From: Ignatzschineria cameli
GTDB taxonomy: Bacteria; Pseudomonadota; Gammaproteobacteria; Cardiobacteriales; Wohlfahrtiimonadaceae
Reading direction: 5' to 3'
Length of the DNA: 64,000 nucleotides
NCBI RefSeq assembly: GCF_003121895.1
Contig: NZ_QEWW01000002.1
Span: 248,001-312,000 of the forward strand
A program made the position numbers and the translations under genes. The stretch's first letter is position 1, and each line of letters opens with the position of its first letter. The notes under the pieces are model-generated. The model did no database searches, was not told the DNA's origin, and saw nothing but the letters and a program-made list of their open reading frames with translations. Below, one piece after another: positions 25,478 through 34,481 of the stretch.

Positions 25478-28393
25478 CTACAAAAACGGTGTGAGTAACT
25501 GATTGAGTTTTACGATTGGATGGACAATTGTTACATTATCAAAGCGTTTGACCTGGCTTCGACAGGAGGATCCCGTTGCTAAGAGTATCTCAGGATTATT
25601 TTTTTGCACAATCTCACCCCATGATTGGGAATAGATCTTTTCAGAAAGCTCACGGTTTTTCTTAATATGACCAAAGCCTCCACTCATTCCACAGCAGCCG
25701 CTCTTCTCCTCATTGAGTGTGATCCCAAAACGGGCAAAGATCTCTTGCCACGCTTTTGGGGCATGGGTTGCATTGGTTTTTTCAGTACAGTGGCTCATCA
25801 ATTTTAGATCTATCTTCTCTGTTATCTGGGGAAGATCATCTCTAGTGGCAAGATAGGTGGTTAACCACTCTTGGATTAGCGCAACGTGAGGAGAAGCAAG
25901 GCCGATAGCAGGATATTCTTCACGATAGGCAAGTGTGATTGGCGGCTCAACACCGACAAGAGAAATGCCGTAAGCGGCAAGTTTAGTTAAGAGCTCATTT
26001 TGAGTCTCCGCCTCTTTTTTAAATTGTGTTAAAGCGCCATAGACTTGAGCTACCTTTCCAGAGGGTTGGTAGGGTGCGATAAAGATCGTAACTCCTAATT
26101 TATGGAGAAGTTCTACAGTGGCATTAAAAGTAGCCGCATCATAGAACATAAAGAAGGAGTCCGGCACTAAAATAACGCTATTCTCAGGCGCTTTAACTGA
26201 CTCTAAGAGAGAGAGATTATCAAGCGTTAGCTGTTGATAGTAGTGTTGATCTGCATGATATTGTGAGCGCTCAAGAAGAGGAAGATCAATCAAGCCAATC
26301 TGAGAGAAGAGCTGCTTTGTAAGGCTATTTTTTGTGACCCAATTGGAAAGGCCTTCTACTTTTGCGCTCTTTTCCGCCATCTTCTCTGCATTGATTAAGA
26401 TCTGCTCATAGAGGGGGCGTTTTTTCTTTTGATAATATTCATTGAGAAATTGCGATTTTGCCGCCGGAATATTGACCTTAATAGGGCACTCACCAGCACA
26501 AGATTTACAGCTTAAGCAGAGTGAGAGCGAGTCATAGAGTGCCTCTTCAAATTGAGGTTGAACAATATTGTGTGATTTTTGTCGAAGCCACTCTTTGATC
26601 AGCTCAGCACGCCCTTTAGGGGAGTGAATGCGTTCCCGTGTTGCTTTATAGCTAGGGCACATTGCCGCATTGAGATCATAGTTGAAGCAGGCACCATTAC
26701 CATTACAGTAGAGGGTTGTGGCATAAGCATTTTCTGCCCAGTAGTGGCTATTGATCTGTCGATTAAAGTCGGCGCGAAGTGGTACTTCATCAATCTTTAA
26801 AAGGGCATGATGATCCGCTGAGGCGATCTTGCCGGGATTGAGCTGATTGTGGGGATCAAATGCCGCTTTGACACTCTGGACAAGCGGGTAGAGTTTGCCG
26901 AAGAAATCTTGCGCATACTCAGAGCGTACCCCTTTTCCATGTTCTCCCCAGAGAGCGCCCCCATATTTTTGGCAGAGCTGATAGACCTGATCTGAGATTT
27001 CACGAATAAGTGGGCGATCTTCCTCTAATTTAAGATCGAGCGCGGGACGAACATGAATAACGCCGGCATCTGCATGTCCAAACATGCCATATTTAACGGC
27101 AGCTTGATCGAGAATCGCTCGAAACTCAGCAATAAAGGGTGCCAAATTTTCAGGAGGTACAGCAGTATCTTCTACAAAGGGGATCGGGCGGCGATTTCCT
27201 TGAACGGCACCGAGTAACCCTACAGCACGTTTACGAAGTGCATAAATGTCGAGAACAGCCTTTTTCCCTAAGAGTGGGCGGATAGAGAGTCGGCTTTTGT
27301 GAGGGTGGGATTCAATATATTGGCTAAAGGTGGTCACCATCTCTTCAAGCGATTCGAGATTATCTGCATTAAACTCAACTAGCTGAATCGCCTTTAGCGC
27401 CTCATAATCGATACCGCTAAAGTATGATTCTGTAGTTGCCCAGATAAAATCATTTTTTGCGATCTCCATCACAATATTATCGATCACCTCCACCGATGTT
27501 GGCTTCGGAGTTGCTCCCATTAAGAGCGGGGCATCTTCTAATGCGCCGATAAAATCATCATAGGTAATAAGAACGAGAGCTGTTGCTTTAGGGATCGGTA
27601 AGACATTGAGCTTTGCTTCGGTAAAGACCCCTAAAGTCCCTTCAGATCCACAGAGAAGATGATTGAGATTAATCTTCTCATCTTGAGTGAAGTGATCGAG
27701 ATCATATCCGGTAATAAATCGATTAAGTTGTGGGAAATGAGCATGAATCTCCTCTTTATGCGGCAGAAGCGCTTGGTAGAGTTCTGTTGCTAAGGGATGA
27801 GATTGAGTATTCTCTCTTGTCCCCTCAAAGGCGCTACTGATGATGGCTTCTCCACCAATACGATAAGCTAAGATCTCAAGAACATGTTGACTTGTCTTAC
27901 CATACTCACAGCTGCCTTGTCCTGATGCATCAGTATTGATCATCCCCCCAATAGTGGCACGATTAGAAGTTGAAAGTTCAGGCGCAAAGAAATAGCCATA
28001 GGGGCGAAGATAGGCATTGAGCTGATCTTTAACAACTCCTGTCTGGACCGTAACAACTCTTCGATCGGCATCAAAGTGGAGAATTTTATTCATATGCCGC
28101 GAGAGATCGAGAATAAGACCACTATTGAGCGATTGTCCATTTGTCCCTGTTCCACCGCCACGGGTAGAGAGAGTTATCTGACGAAACTGCTCTTCTCCTA
28201 AGAGACTCATCACCTTTTCTACATCGTGATTATCTTTCGGAAATAGAATCGCTTCAGGCATTAATTGATAGATCGAATTGTCAGTTGCCGCCATCAATCT
28301 CTGGGCATAGGAGACCTCAATCTCCCCGCTAAAATTTTTTGCGCTTAAAGCCTCTAAAAACTGTTGTGTATTGGGGTTGGGATGGATGCTCAT
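25478..28393 (-). CDS. ydiJ: FAD- and Fe-S-containing oxidoreductase, YdiJ/D-2-hydroxyglutarate dehydrogenase type
   Basis: 971 residues, a fused protein. The N-terminal half is a VAO-type FAD domain (STRGGGTGTNGQSLNSGLIL, LCGSEGTLGVFTEAKL). A [4Fe-4S] ferredoxin-like cluster follows (CLSCKSCAGECP). The C-terminal part is a GlpC/CCG-type domain ending KSGCCGMSGGFGHIKKN. This matches YdiJ (about 1,018 residues in E. coli), reported as a D-2-hydroxyglutarate dehydrogenase; D-lactate oxidation is an alternative. Electrons would pass to the quinone pool. It is last in the tadA-zapE-ydiJ run, 8 bp after zapE. Confidence 0.88.
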   Translation of the reverse strand: MSIHPNPNTQQFLEALSAKNFSGEIEVSYAQRLMAATDNSIYQLMPEAILFPKDNHDVEKVMSLLGEEQFRQITLSTRGGGTGTNGQSLNSGLILDLSRHMNKILHFDADRRVVTVQTGVVKDQLNAYLRPYGYFFAPELSTSNRATIGGMINTDASGQGSCEYGKTSQHVLEILAYRIGGEAIISSAFEGTRENTQSHPLATELYQALLPHKEEIHAHFPQLNRFITGYDLDHFTQDEKINLNHLLCGSEGTLGVFTEAKLNVLPIPKATALVLITYDDFIGALEDAPLLMGATPKPTSVEVIDNIVMEIAKNDFIWATTESYFSGIDYEALKAIQLVEFNADNLESLEEMVTTFSQYIESHPHKSRLSIRPLLGKKAVLDIYALRKRAVGLLGAVQGNRRPIPFVEDTAVPPENLAPFIAEFRAILDQAAVKYGMFGHADAGVIHVRPALDLKLEEDRPLIREISDQVYQLCQKYGGALWGEHGKGVRSEYAQDFFGKLYPLVQSVKAAFDPHNQLNPGKIASADHHALLKIDEVPLRADFNRQINSHYWAENAYATTLYCNGNGACFNYDLNAAMCPSYKATRERIHSPKGRAELIKEWLRQKSHNIVQPQFEEALYDSLSLCLSCKSCAGECPIKVNIPAAKSQFLNEYYQKKKRPLYEQILINAEKMAEKSAKVEGLSNWVTKNSLTKQLFSQIGLIDLPLLERSQYHADQHYYQQLTLDNLSLLESVKAPENSVILVPDSFFMFYDAATFNATVELLHKLGVTIFIAPYQPSGKVAQVYGALTQFKKEAETQNELLTKLAAYGISLVGVEPPITLAYREEYPAIGLASPHVALIQEWLTTYLATRDDLPQITEKIDLKLMSHCTEKTNATHAPKAWQEIFARFGITLNEEKSGCCGMSGGFGHIKKNRELSEKIYSQSWGEIVQKNNPEILLATGSSCRSQVKRFDNVTIVHPIVKLNQLLTPFL

Positions 28394-28401
28394 AATCTCT
28401 C

Positions 28402-29541
28402 TTAGTTGTCTCGTTTATTACTAGTTCTTTTGGGTTGATCTAAATATTCTTGTGATTGCATCTCAATAAGGCGACTGATTGTACGATCAAATTCAAAATC
28501 GAGGGCCTTCTCTCCTTTCGGGGCATAGAGCTGCTCCATCGGCACTTCCGAGCCAATAATCACCTTGACACCTTGGTCATAAAACTCATCTATCATAATG
28601 ACAAAGCGTCGTGCTTCATTTTCAAGATCGCGCGTCAATTGTGGTAGACCACTGAAGAAGACGGTATCTAATATGGTGGCAAGGTAGATAAAATCTTGCG
28701 ATGAACGTGCTTTGCAGCAAGCTTCATCAAAGGTAAACCATGCGCTCTTCTCATAAAGCTCTAACATATGGAAGGGATGGCCATTAACATCGAGCGTTTC
28801 AGGTTGATCAGAGCCACCGGTTAACTTTTCAAATTTAAGTTTAAACGCTTTCTCTTGCTCCTCTTCTGTGCCGGTAAACCAGACATCGGCACTATCGATA
28901 TGGCGCATGCGGTAATCTTGATCGGTATCGAGCACAATCACTTCAAGACGATTTTTGATGATATCAATCGCCGGGAGGAATTGTTGTCGTTGTAATCCAT
29001 TTTTGTAGAGATCTTCTGGTGGACGATTAGATGTTGTAATAAAGAAGATTCCCTCCGCTAAGAGGGCATCGAGGAGGCGATAGAGAATCATCGCATCGGT
29101 GATATCAATTACATGGAACTCATCAACACAGAGGACTTTACACTCTTTTGCAAACTCTTTTGCCACCAACTTAAGAGGATCTTCAGAACCTTGATATTGA
29201 CGCATCTTTTGATGCACATCTTGCATAAAGTGGTAGTAGTGCTCGCGAATTTTCGGGACATCAATATTATTGAAGAAGAGATCCATCAGGAAGGTCTTTC
29301 CTCTACCGACACGACCATAGATATAGAGACCACGAGGATCACTATAAGTGACAGGTTGCTCGGCAAAAGGCTTTAACATCTTCTGCATAAAGGAGCGAGA
29401 ATCCTCTGCCGGAACAGGGGCGTCAGCGAGAATTTTAGTTCTCAATTTGTCATAACTCTCAGCGACAGAAACTTGGACGGGATCGACCTTAAAACCTTTC
29501 TCTTCGATCAGTTTGAAATAGGCCTCTTTAATGGTTGTCAT
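28402..29541 (-). CDS. zapE: Cell-division AFG1-like ATPase ZapE
   Basis: 379 residues. Walker A GRVGRGKT at 76-83, Walker B LCVDEFHV and sensor TTSNRPPEDLYKNGLQR are typical of ZapE/AFG1 ATPases. In E. coli, ZapE acts at the Z-ring under stress. The start has a GAGGAG ribosome-binding site. It lies 14 bp after tadA and 8 bp before ydiJ, forming an operon. Confidence 0.93.
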   Translation of the reverse strand: MTTIKEAYFKLIEEKGFKVDPVQVSVAESYDKLRTKILADAPVPAEDSRSFMQKMLKPFAEQPVTYSDPRGLYIYGRVGRGKTFLMDLFFNNIDVPKIREHYYHFMQDVHQKMRQYQGSEDPLKLVAKEFAKECKVLCVDEFHVIDITDAMILYRLLDALLAEGIFFITTSNRPPEDLYKNGLQRQQFLPAIDIIKNRLEVIVLDTDQDYRMRHIDSADVWFTGTEEEQEKAFKLKFEKLTGGSDQPETLDVNGHPFHMLELYEKSAWFTFDEACCKARSSQDFIYLATILDTVFFSGLPQLTRDLENEARRFVIMIDEFYDQGVKVIIGSEVPMEQLYAPKGEKALDFEFDRTISRLIEMQSQEYLDQPKRTSNKRDN

Positions 29542-29555
29542 AATAATTTGCTCCT

Positions 29556-30077
29556 CTATTTTTTAACCCGACGCTCTCGAAAAAATGCTTTGATAAGTGA
29601 ACTACACTCCTCTTGGAGGATGCGTGGAATAATGGTGATTTTATGGTTAAATGCTTTATAGTCATTGATATTGAGATTAGTTCCTAATGCGCCATTACGG
29701 GAATCTCCCGCACCATAGACAACGGTATCGATCCGTGTATGGAGAAAACTGCCAGCACACATTGTGCAAGGCTCTAGCGTGACGTAGAGGGTACTCCCCG
29801 GCAAGCGGTAATTTTTGAGTTTAGCGCACGCTTTCCGTATAGCAACAATCTCGGCATGTGCGGTAGGATCATGGTCGATAATTGAGCGATTATGCCCACG
29901 AGCAATAATTTCACCCTTATAAACAATTACCGCACCAATAGGGACTTCGCCAAGAGCGCCTGCTTTTTTAGCCTCTAAAAGCGCCTCTTGCATAAAAGCT
30001 TTATGCATCTGATAGTCCGCTTCAGTGATCGATTCTGTGATCATTCCCGTTGTATCGCTCTCTATTACTGCTCTCAT
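29556..30077 (-). CDS. tadA: tRNA-specific adenosine deaminase (A34 to inosine)
   Basis: 173 residues. Zinc-deaminase motifs HAE (74-76, Glu76 proton shuttle) and PCTMC (103-107) are present. It makes inosine at the wobble position of tRNA-Arg(ACG), an essential step. Residues 1-22 extend beyond the usual N-terminus; the internal Met at 12 or 24 could be the real start, and no ribosome-binding site decides it. Cytoplasmic; first of the tadA-zapE-ydiJ run. Confidence 0.93.
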   Translation of the reverse strand: MRAVIESDTTGMITESITEADYQMHKAFMQEALLEAKKAGALGEVPIGAVIVYKGEIIARGHNRSIIDHDPTAHAEIVAIRKACAKLKNYRLPGSTLYVTLEPCTMCAGSFLHTRIDTVVYGAGDSRNGALGTNLNINDYKAFNHKITIIPRILQEECSSLIKAFFRERRVKK

Positions 30078-30182
30078 ATTCTCAATCTGTTTTTAATTTT
30101 ATTCTTAATTTCATCCTAATCTAATCTCTTTCGTTCGCTTAGCCTCTCAGCTTAGCTCTCTTCTCATGATGGCAAGTATGTC

Positions 30183-30206
30183 AATTATGCAATTATGCAA
30201 TTATGC
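30183..30206. repeat. Three perfect 8-bp units across the yggT stop
   Basis: AATTATGC three times in a row. The third copy overlaps the final codons of yggT (its stop is at 30201), so slippage here could alter the C-terminus. Confidence 0.8.
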
Positions 30207-30764
30207 AAAAAAGACTAATTTGGCATAGAGATGATTGATGATATTTAAGCCTAAAAAGAGTCCAAGGACAATGACCATTGGGCGAAAGTCGATCATTCCT
30301 ACCTGCAGTTTAAAGGGAAAACGTTTCATAATGGGCGCTAGTAACTGATTGAGGAGGCTCAAGAAGACACTCTGTCTTGGCGATGAGCCGATCCAGCTAC
30401 TAATTGCCTGAATAATATAGGCAAAGAGATAGATATAGATAATATTACGAAGGATCTCCAAAATAACAACGCCCACTAAGGCTAAAGGGGAGATGGGGAG
30501 CATCACTTTAAGTAACATCAAGAGAATATATTTGATGATGGTGATCAAAATTGCCGCTAAGATCGCAGACCAATCGGCACTTCCTACAATTGGAGTGATT
30601 TTACGAATGGGTAAAATAATGGGATTGGTCAATTTTACAATCGATTGCACAATGGGATGATAGAAGTTCGCTTTAACAAGTTGCAACAGAAAGCGTAGAA
30701 GGATAAAGATCATCGCAAAGCTATATGCAACTTCAATCAGAAACTCAAAGATATTATTGATCAT
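30201..30764 (-). CDS. yggT: YggT-family integral membrane protein
   Basis: 187 residues in two related YggT halves, each with paired hydrophobic segments and a loop of the type NPIILPIRKITPIVG / NQLLAPIMKRFPFK. Family members are inner-membrane proteins of uncertain role, sometimes linked to osmotic stress or division. The proC-yggT adjacency is conserved widely. The ribosome-binding site AGAGGAG lies 11 bp before ATG. The gap to proC holds a 12-bp repeat (30835-30870). Confidence 0.88.
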   Translation of the reverse strand: MINNIFEFLIEVAYSFAMIFILLRFLLQLVKANFYHPIVQSIVKLTNPIILPIRKITPIVGSADWSAILAAILITIIKYILLMLLKVMLPISPLALVGVVILEILRNIIYIYLFAYIIQAISSWIGSSPRQSVFLSLLNQLLAPIMKRFPFKLQVGMIDFRPMVIVLGLFLGLNIINHLYAKLVFFA

Positions 30765-30834
30765 CAGAGATTTGGCTCCTCTTGTATCAAGTGGGAATGG
30801 ATGGATATAAAAATTTGTACTTCAGTTTTTTGTA

Positions 30835-30870
30835 TCGATTTTTATATTAATTTTTATATTGATTTTTACT
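30835..30870. repeat. Tandem repeat, three 12-bp units between proC and yggT
   Basis: TCGATTTTTATA, TTAATTTTTATA and TTGATTTTTACT, upstream of yggT on the minus strand. Confidence 0.7.
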
Positions 30871-30892
30871 TTGATCTTGCGTGAGAAGAGAG

Positions 30893-31720
30893 CTAGTTGA
30901 TCTGTTCAGAGATCAATTCGGAGAGCTCTTTATCACGATCAAAAGCTGCCGTCATCGCCGCTTTGATAATCTTTTCAAAATGATTTCGCTCTAAGCTAAA
31001 GATCGCTTGCTCTGTGGTTCCTTGGGGGGACATCACATTTCTCTTTAGTTGGTCACAGGAGAGATCAGAGAGTTGGCTATAACGTGCAGATCCAAGTACC
31101 GCTTGTTGTGTCAATACTTTGCTGCTTTCTGGGCTTAATCCCATCTCTTCGCCTACACGACTCATAATATCCATCAAATAGTAGATATACGCCGGGCTCG
31201 ATCCTGACACAGCAACAGCAGCAGAGATTAGCGCTTCTGATTCGAGCCATGTCGTAATTCCGCAACTAGAGAAGATCTGATCCGCTTCATGACGTTCCGT
31301 TTCTGAGACCGATTCGTTAGCATAGAGCGCCGATGCACCAAGACCAATGGTGGAAGGAGTATTAGGCATCACACGAATGATCGGATATTCAGTGGCATCG
31401 ATTCCACGTAAAATAGCCTCAATAGAGACTCCGGCAGCAACAGAGATTATTAACGGCTTTTTTTCAAGGAGCGGTTTGAGTTCTGTTAAAAGCTCTGGGA
31501 AACCTTGTGGTTTAATTGCAAGAATGATGATATCGAGTTTGGCGATAAAGTCCCGATAATCGGCAGAAGTAGTCACCCCTAATGATTGTTGGAAATAGGT
31601 GCGTTTCTCCTCATTTCGATCACAAAGATAGAGATCAAAGTGCTCCTTTTGTTGTGATAAACCGCTCAATATCGCTTTTGCCATATTGCCACCACCGATG
31701 AATCCTACCGCTTTTTTCAT
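30893..31720 (-). CDS. proC: Pyrroline-5-carboxylate reductase
   Basis: 275 residues. The N-terminal Rossmann loop GFIGGGNMAKAILSG binds NAD(P)H. The C-terminal dimer helices hold AAVAVSGSSPAYIYYLMD and NVMSPQGTTEQAI. It makes the last step of proline synthesis. GCGAGGAGATATC precedes the ATG, a strong ribosome-binding site. It heads proC-yggT. Confidence 0.95.
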   Translation of the reverse strand: MKKAVGFIGGGNMAKAILSGLSQQKEHFDLYLCDRNEEKRTYFQQSLGVTTSADYRDFIAKLDIIILAIKPQGFPELLTELKPLLEKKPLIISVAAGVSIEAILRGIDATEYPIIRVMPNTPSTIGLGASALYANESVSETERHEADQIFSSCGITTWLESEALISAAVAVSGSSPAYIYYLMDIMSRVGEEMGLSPESSKVLTQQAVLGSARYSQLSDLSCDQLKRNVMSPQGTTEQAIFSLERNHFEKIIKAAMTAAFDRDKELSELISEQIN

Positions 31721-31900
31721 GATATCTCCTCGCTTTTAGATTGCTATTCAATTTTTTGCTATTTTATCATGCTCTTTGATGAAAAACTGTAATGAAGAAC
31801 CTCACTGAAAAATTTCAGTTGGGAATGATCGATAACGACTCATTATAATAGTCTTAATAGTCTCTGGCCTCTGGTCTCTGTTGGCTACGCACATTGATAT

Positions 31901-31925
31901 GAGCATACTTATTATCAGTATGCTC
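31901..31925. other. Inverted repeat downstream of uvrB
   Basis: GAGCATACT (31901-31909) / AGTATGCTC (31917-31925), nine perfect pairs, 7-nt loop. No U-run on either strand, so termination would need Rho or another factor. Confidence 0.5.
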
Positions 31926-31946
31926 TTGTATCAGCATTTTTGGGCT

Positions 31947-33998
31947 TTAAGTAAGCAGGAACTCTCTTTTGAGACGTTCGATCTCATCTCGCACTTCAGC
32001 TGCGGCTTCAAATTCTAAGTTTTGAGCATGATCGAGCATCTCTTTTTCTAATTGAGCGAGATGTTTCGCTAACTTTTTAGGATCAGATTTGAATTGATGT
32101 TCATCTTCAACACTCTGTGCATCGATCATCAATTTGCCACGATACTCTTTGATATACTCATTGTCAGGAGCATTATCGCGTGCATCGTACATAATATCTT
32201 GAATCTGCTTTTTAATTGTTGTGGGGGTAATATTATGTTGCTGATTGTGTGCTTCTTGCAGAGCTCTTCGACGCTCTGTCTCATCAATTGCGGCGCGCAT
32301 CGCTTTTGTAATCTTATTGGCATAGAGAATCGCTTTTCCTTCTGAGTTTCGTGCGGCGCGTCCTATTGTCTGAATCAGAGAGCGCTCTGAGCGGAGAAAG
32401 CCCTCTTTATCGGCATCTAAAATAGCAACGAGAGAGACTTCCGGGATATCGAGCCCTTCTCGTAAGAGGTTAATACCTACTAAGACATCGAAGATGCCGA
32501 GGCGTAGATCCCGAATAATCTCAACTCTCTCGACCGTATCGATATCGGAGTGAAGATATCGTACCTTGATTCCATGGTCTGCTAAGAATTCTGTTAAATC
32601 CTCTGACATCTTTTTGGTTAAAGTTGTAATTAAGACCCGCTCATTTTTAGGGAGGCGCTGATGAATTTCAGAAAGGACATCATCGACCTGTGTCTCTGCC
32701 GGGCGAACTTCGACGATAGGGTCGAGAAGCCCCGTAGGTCTGACAACTTGCTCTACCACTTGATCGGCATGTTCAGCTTCATAGGTGCTAGGTGTTGCAG
32801 AAACAAAGATGGTTTGGGGCATCAAGTTTTCAAACTCCTCAAATTTGAGTGGCCGATTATCGAGTGCAGAGGGGAGGCGGAAACCGTAATTGACCAAGGT
32901 CTCTTTACGGGAGCGATCTCCTTTATACATTGCGCCGACTTGTGGAACGGCAACGTGCGATTCATCAATAAAGAGGATCGCATTTGAGGGGAGATAATCG
33001 AAGAGTGTCGGTGGTGGTTCTCCGGGATTTCTGCCAGAGAGGTAGCGTGAGTAGTTCTCTATTCCTTGGCAGTAGCCTAGTTCGATCATCATCTCAATAT
33101 CAAATTTAGTGCGTTGTTCAATGCGTTGCGCTTCTAACAGTTTATTTTGGGAACGAAGCTTTTCTAAACGTGCCGCAAGCTCCACTTTAATCTCTTCAAC
33201 AGCGGCGAGGAGTCGATCTTTTGGAGTAACATAGTGGCTCGAAGGATAGACCGTCAAGCGGGGAACATTGCGTGAAACATGTCCCGTTAGCGGATCGAAG
33301 AAGGAGAGCTTCTCAATTTCATCATCAAAGAGCTCAATCCGCACAGCATCTCGTTCACTCTCAGCAGGAAAGATATCGATCACCTCGCCACGGACTCTAA
33401 AGTTTCCTCGCTCTAAAATCGTATCATTGCGCGTATATTGCAGCTCAACTAATCGTCTAATAATATCTCGCTGATCAATGCGTTCTCCTTTTGTGACATG
33501 GAGGATCATACTCATATAGTGATCCTTATCTCCAAGACCATAAATGGCAGAAACAGTTGCGATGATAATGGTATCGGGGCGCTCTAGAATCGCTTTTGTC
33601 GCAGATAGACGCATCTGTTCAATATGATCATTGATCGAAGCATCTTTTTCAATAAAGGTATCGGATGCCGGGACATAAGCTTCAGGTTGATAGTAATCGT
33701 AGTAGGAGACAAAATACTCCACCGCATTCTCTGGAAAAAACTCCTTCATTTCTCCATAAAGCTGTGCAGCTAATGTCTTATTCGGGGCTAAGATCATCGC
33801 CGGCCGCTGTGTATTTTGAATCACATTGGCCATGGTAAAGGTTTTTCCTGAACCCGTTACGCCAAGCAGTGTTTGGAATGCCAGACCATCATTGAGTCCT
33901 TCCGTTAAGGCAGCAATTGCCGCAGGTTGATCCCCTGCAGGAGAATAATGGGTGGAGAGCTTGAAATGTGTGTGATCTGTCGCCATATTAAGATTCAT
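31947..33998 (-). CDS. uvrB: Excinuclease ABC subunit B
   Basis: 683 residues. Walker A GVTGSGKT at 46-53, the beta-hairpin region [12 protein letters not shown], helicase motifs ([27 protein letters not shown]) and a C-terminal UVR domain ([27 protein letters not shown]) are all visible. UvrB loads damage onto the nucleotide-excision repair complex. The first ATG is at 33998; an ATG at 33986 gives a more usual N-terminus, and no ribosome-binding site decides. A near-LexA-box sequence touches the start codon. Confidence 0.96.
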   Translation of the reverse strand: MNLNMATDHTHFKLSTHYSPAGDQPAAIAALTEGLNDGLAFQTLLGVTGSGKTFTMANVIQNTQRPAMILAPNKTLAAQLYGEMKEFFPENAVEYFVSYYDYYQPEAYVPASDTFIEKDASINDHIEQMRLSATKAILERPDTIIIATVSAIYGLGDKDHYMSMILHVTKGERIDQRDIIRRLVELQYTRNDTILERGNFRVRGEVIDIFPAESERDAVRIELFDDEIEKLSFFDPLTGHVSRNVPRLTVYPSSHYVTPKDRLLAAVEEIKVELAARLEKLRSQNKLLEAQRIEQRTKFDIEMMIELGYCQGIENYSRYLSGRNPGEPPPTLFDYLPSNAILFIDESHVAVPQVGAMYKGDRSRKETLVNYGFRLPSALDNRPLKFEEFENLMPQTIFVSATPSTYEAEHADQVVEQVVRPTGLLDPIVEVRPAETQVDDVLSEIHQRLPKNERVLITTLTKKMSEDLTEFLADHGIKVRYLHSDIDTVERVEIIRDLRLGIFDVLVGINLLREGLDIPEVSLVAILDADKEGFLRSERSLIQTIGRAARNSEGKAILYANKITKAMRAAIDETERRRALQEAHNQQHNITPTTIKKQIQDIMYDARDNAPDNEYIKEYRGKLMIDAQSVEDEHQFKSDPKKLAKHLAQLEKEMLDHAQNLEFEAAAEVRDEIERLKREFLLT

Positions 33999-34014
33999 CT
34001 GTATCGGTTTATAG
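33999..34014. promoter_or_regulatory. Near-match to a LexA (SOS) box abutting the uvrB start
   Basis: CTGT, eight bases, ATAG: 7 of the 8 conserved outer bases of CTGT-N8-ACAG. The centre (ATCGGTTT) is not the AT-alternating kind preferred in E. coli. uvrB is SOS-regulated in many gammaproteobacteria, which makes the site plausible. Confidence 0.25.
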
Positions 34015-34099
34015 AGGTCGTTATCAAAGGTCGCTATTAAATGTCTTTAGCAAATATATGAGGATATAAATGTATAAGGATATAGAGTTTATCGAAATA

Positions 34100-34246
34100 T
34101 AAACTTTATAGACAAATTTATAAAAGAGTTATAAGAGATTTATAAGCAAGTTTATAAAAAACTGATCGATGATTGAGAGAAAAGTCATAGAGAAATCCAC
34201 AAATAAAGTTATAGAAAGTTATAGAAAACTATCGAAAGTCATAGAC
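34100..34246. repeat. Two adjacent tandem arrays, 12-bp and 10-bp period
   Basis: 12-bp units from 34100 to 34159 (TAAACTTTATAG, ACAAATTTATAA, AAGAGTTATAAG, AGATTTATAAGC, AAGTTTATAAAA). After a short break, 10-bp units AGTTATAGAA (twice), AACTATCGAA and AGTCATAGAC fill 34207-34246. Confidence 0.7.
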
Positions 34247-34481
34247 ATAGAAAAGAGCTAGAAGAGAGATAGAAAGACTCATAAAAAATTGGTCTCAAAG
34301 AGAAGAAGGCTCATAAATTTGTCGAGCCGCTTTAGAGGATCGCTACGAAGTGGCGCCGGGGGCTACTATAGCATAACTTCTAACAATCACGCTTAGGTGG
34401 TAAGATCATTGATGCAGAGATTGACCGATAAAACGTGGATCAATACCAAATCACATTATAATAAATTGGAGATAAAAACGA

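Larger units (their letters stand above)
33999..34481. other. Divergent uvrB/lon intergenic region, 483 bp
   Basis: Mostly AT-rich, repeat-derived DNA with no gene. A GC-richer island around 34321-34370 holds a hairpin CGCTAC/GTGGCG with GAA loop (34341-34355), then CTACTATAGC, which could be part of a promoter for either gene. A lone TATAAT at 34457-34462 lies just upstream of lon but has no -35. Confidence 0.5.

Noticed and set aside
32094-32345. Cys-rich open frame on the plus strand
   Set aside because: It is opposite uvrB; composition is the shadow of the helicase domain.
32661-32987. A 108-codon open frame on the plus strand
   Set aside because: It lies opposite conserved uvrB sequence and matches no family I recognise.
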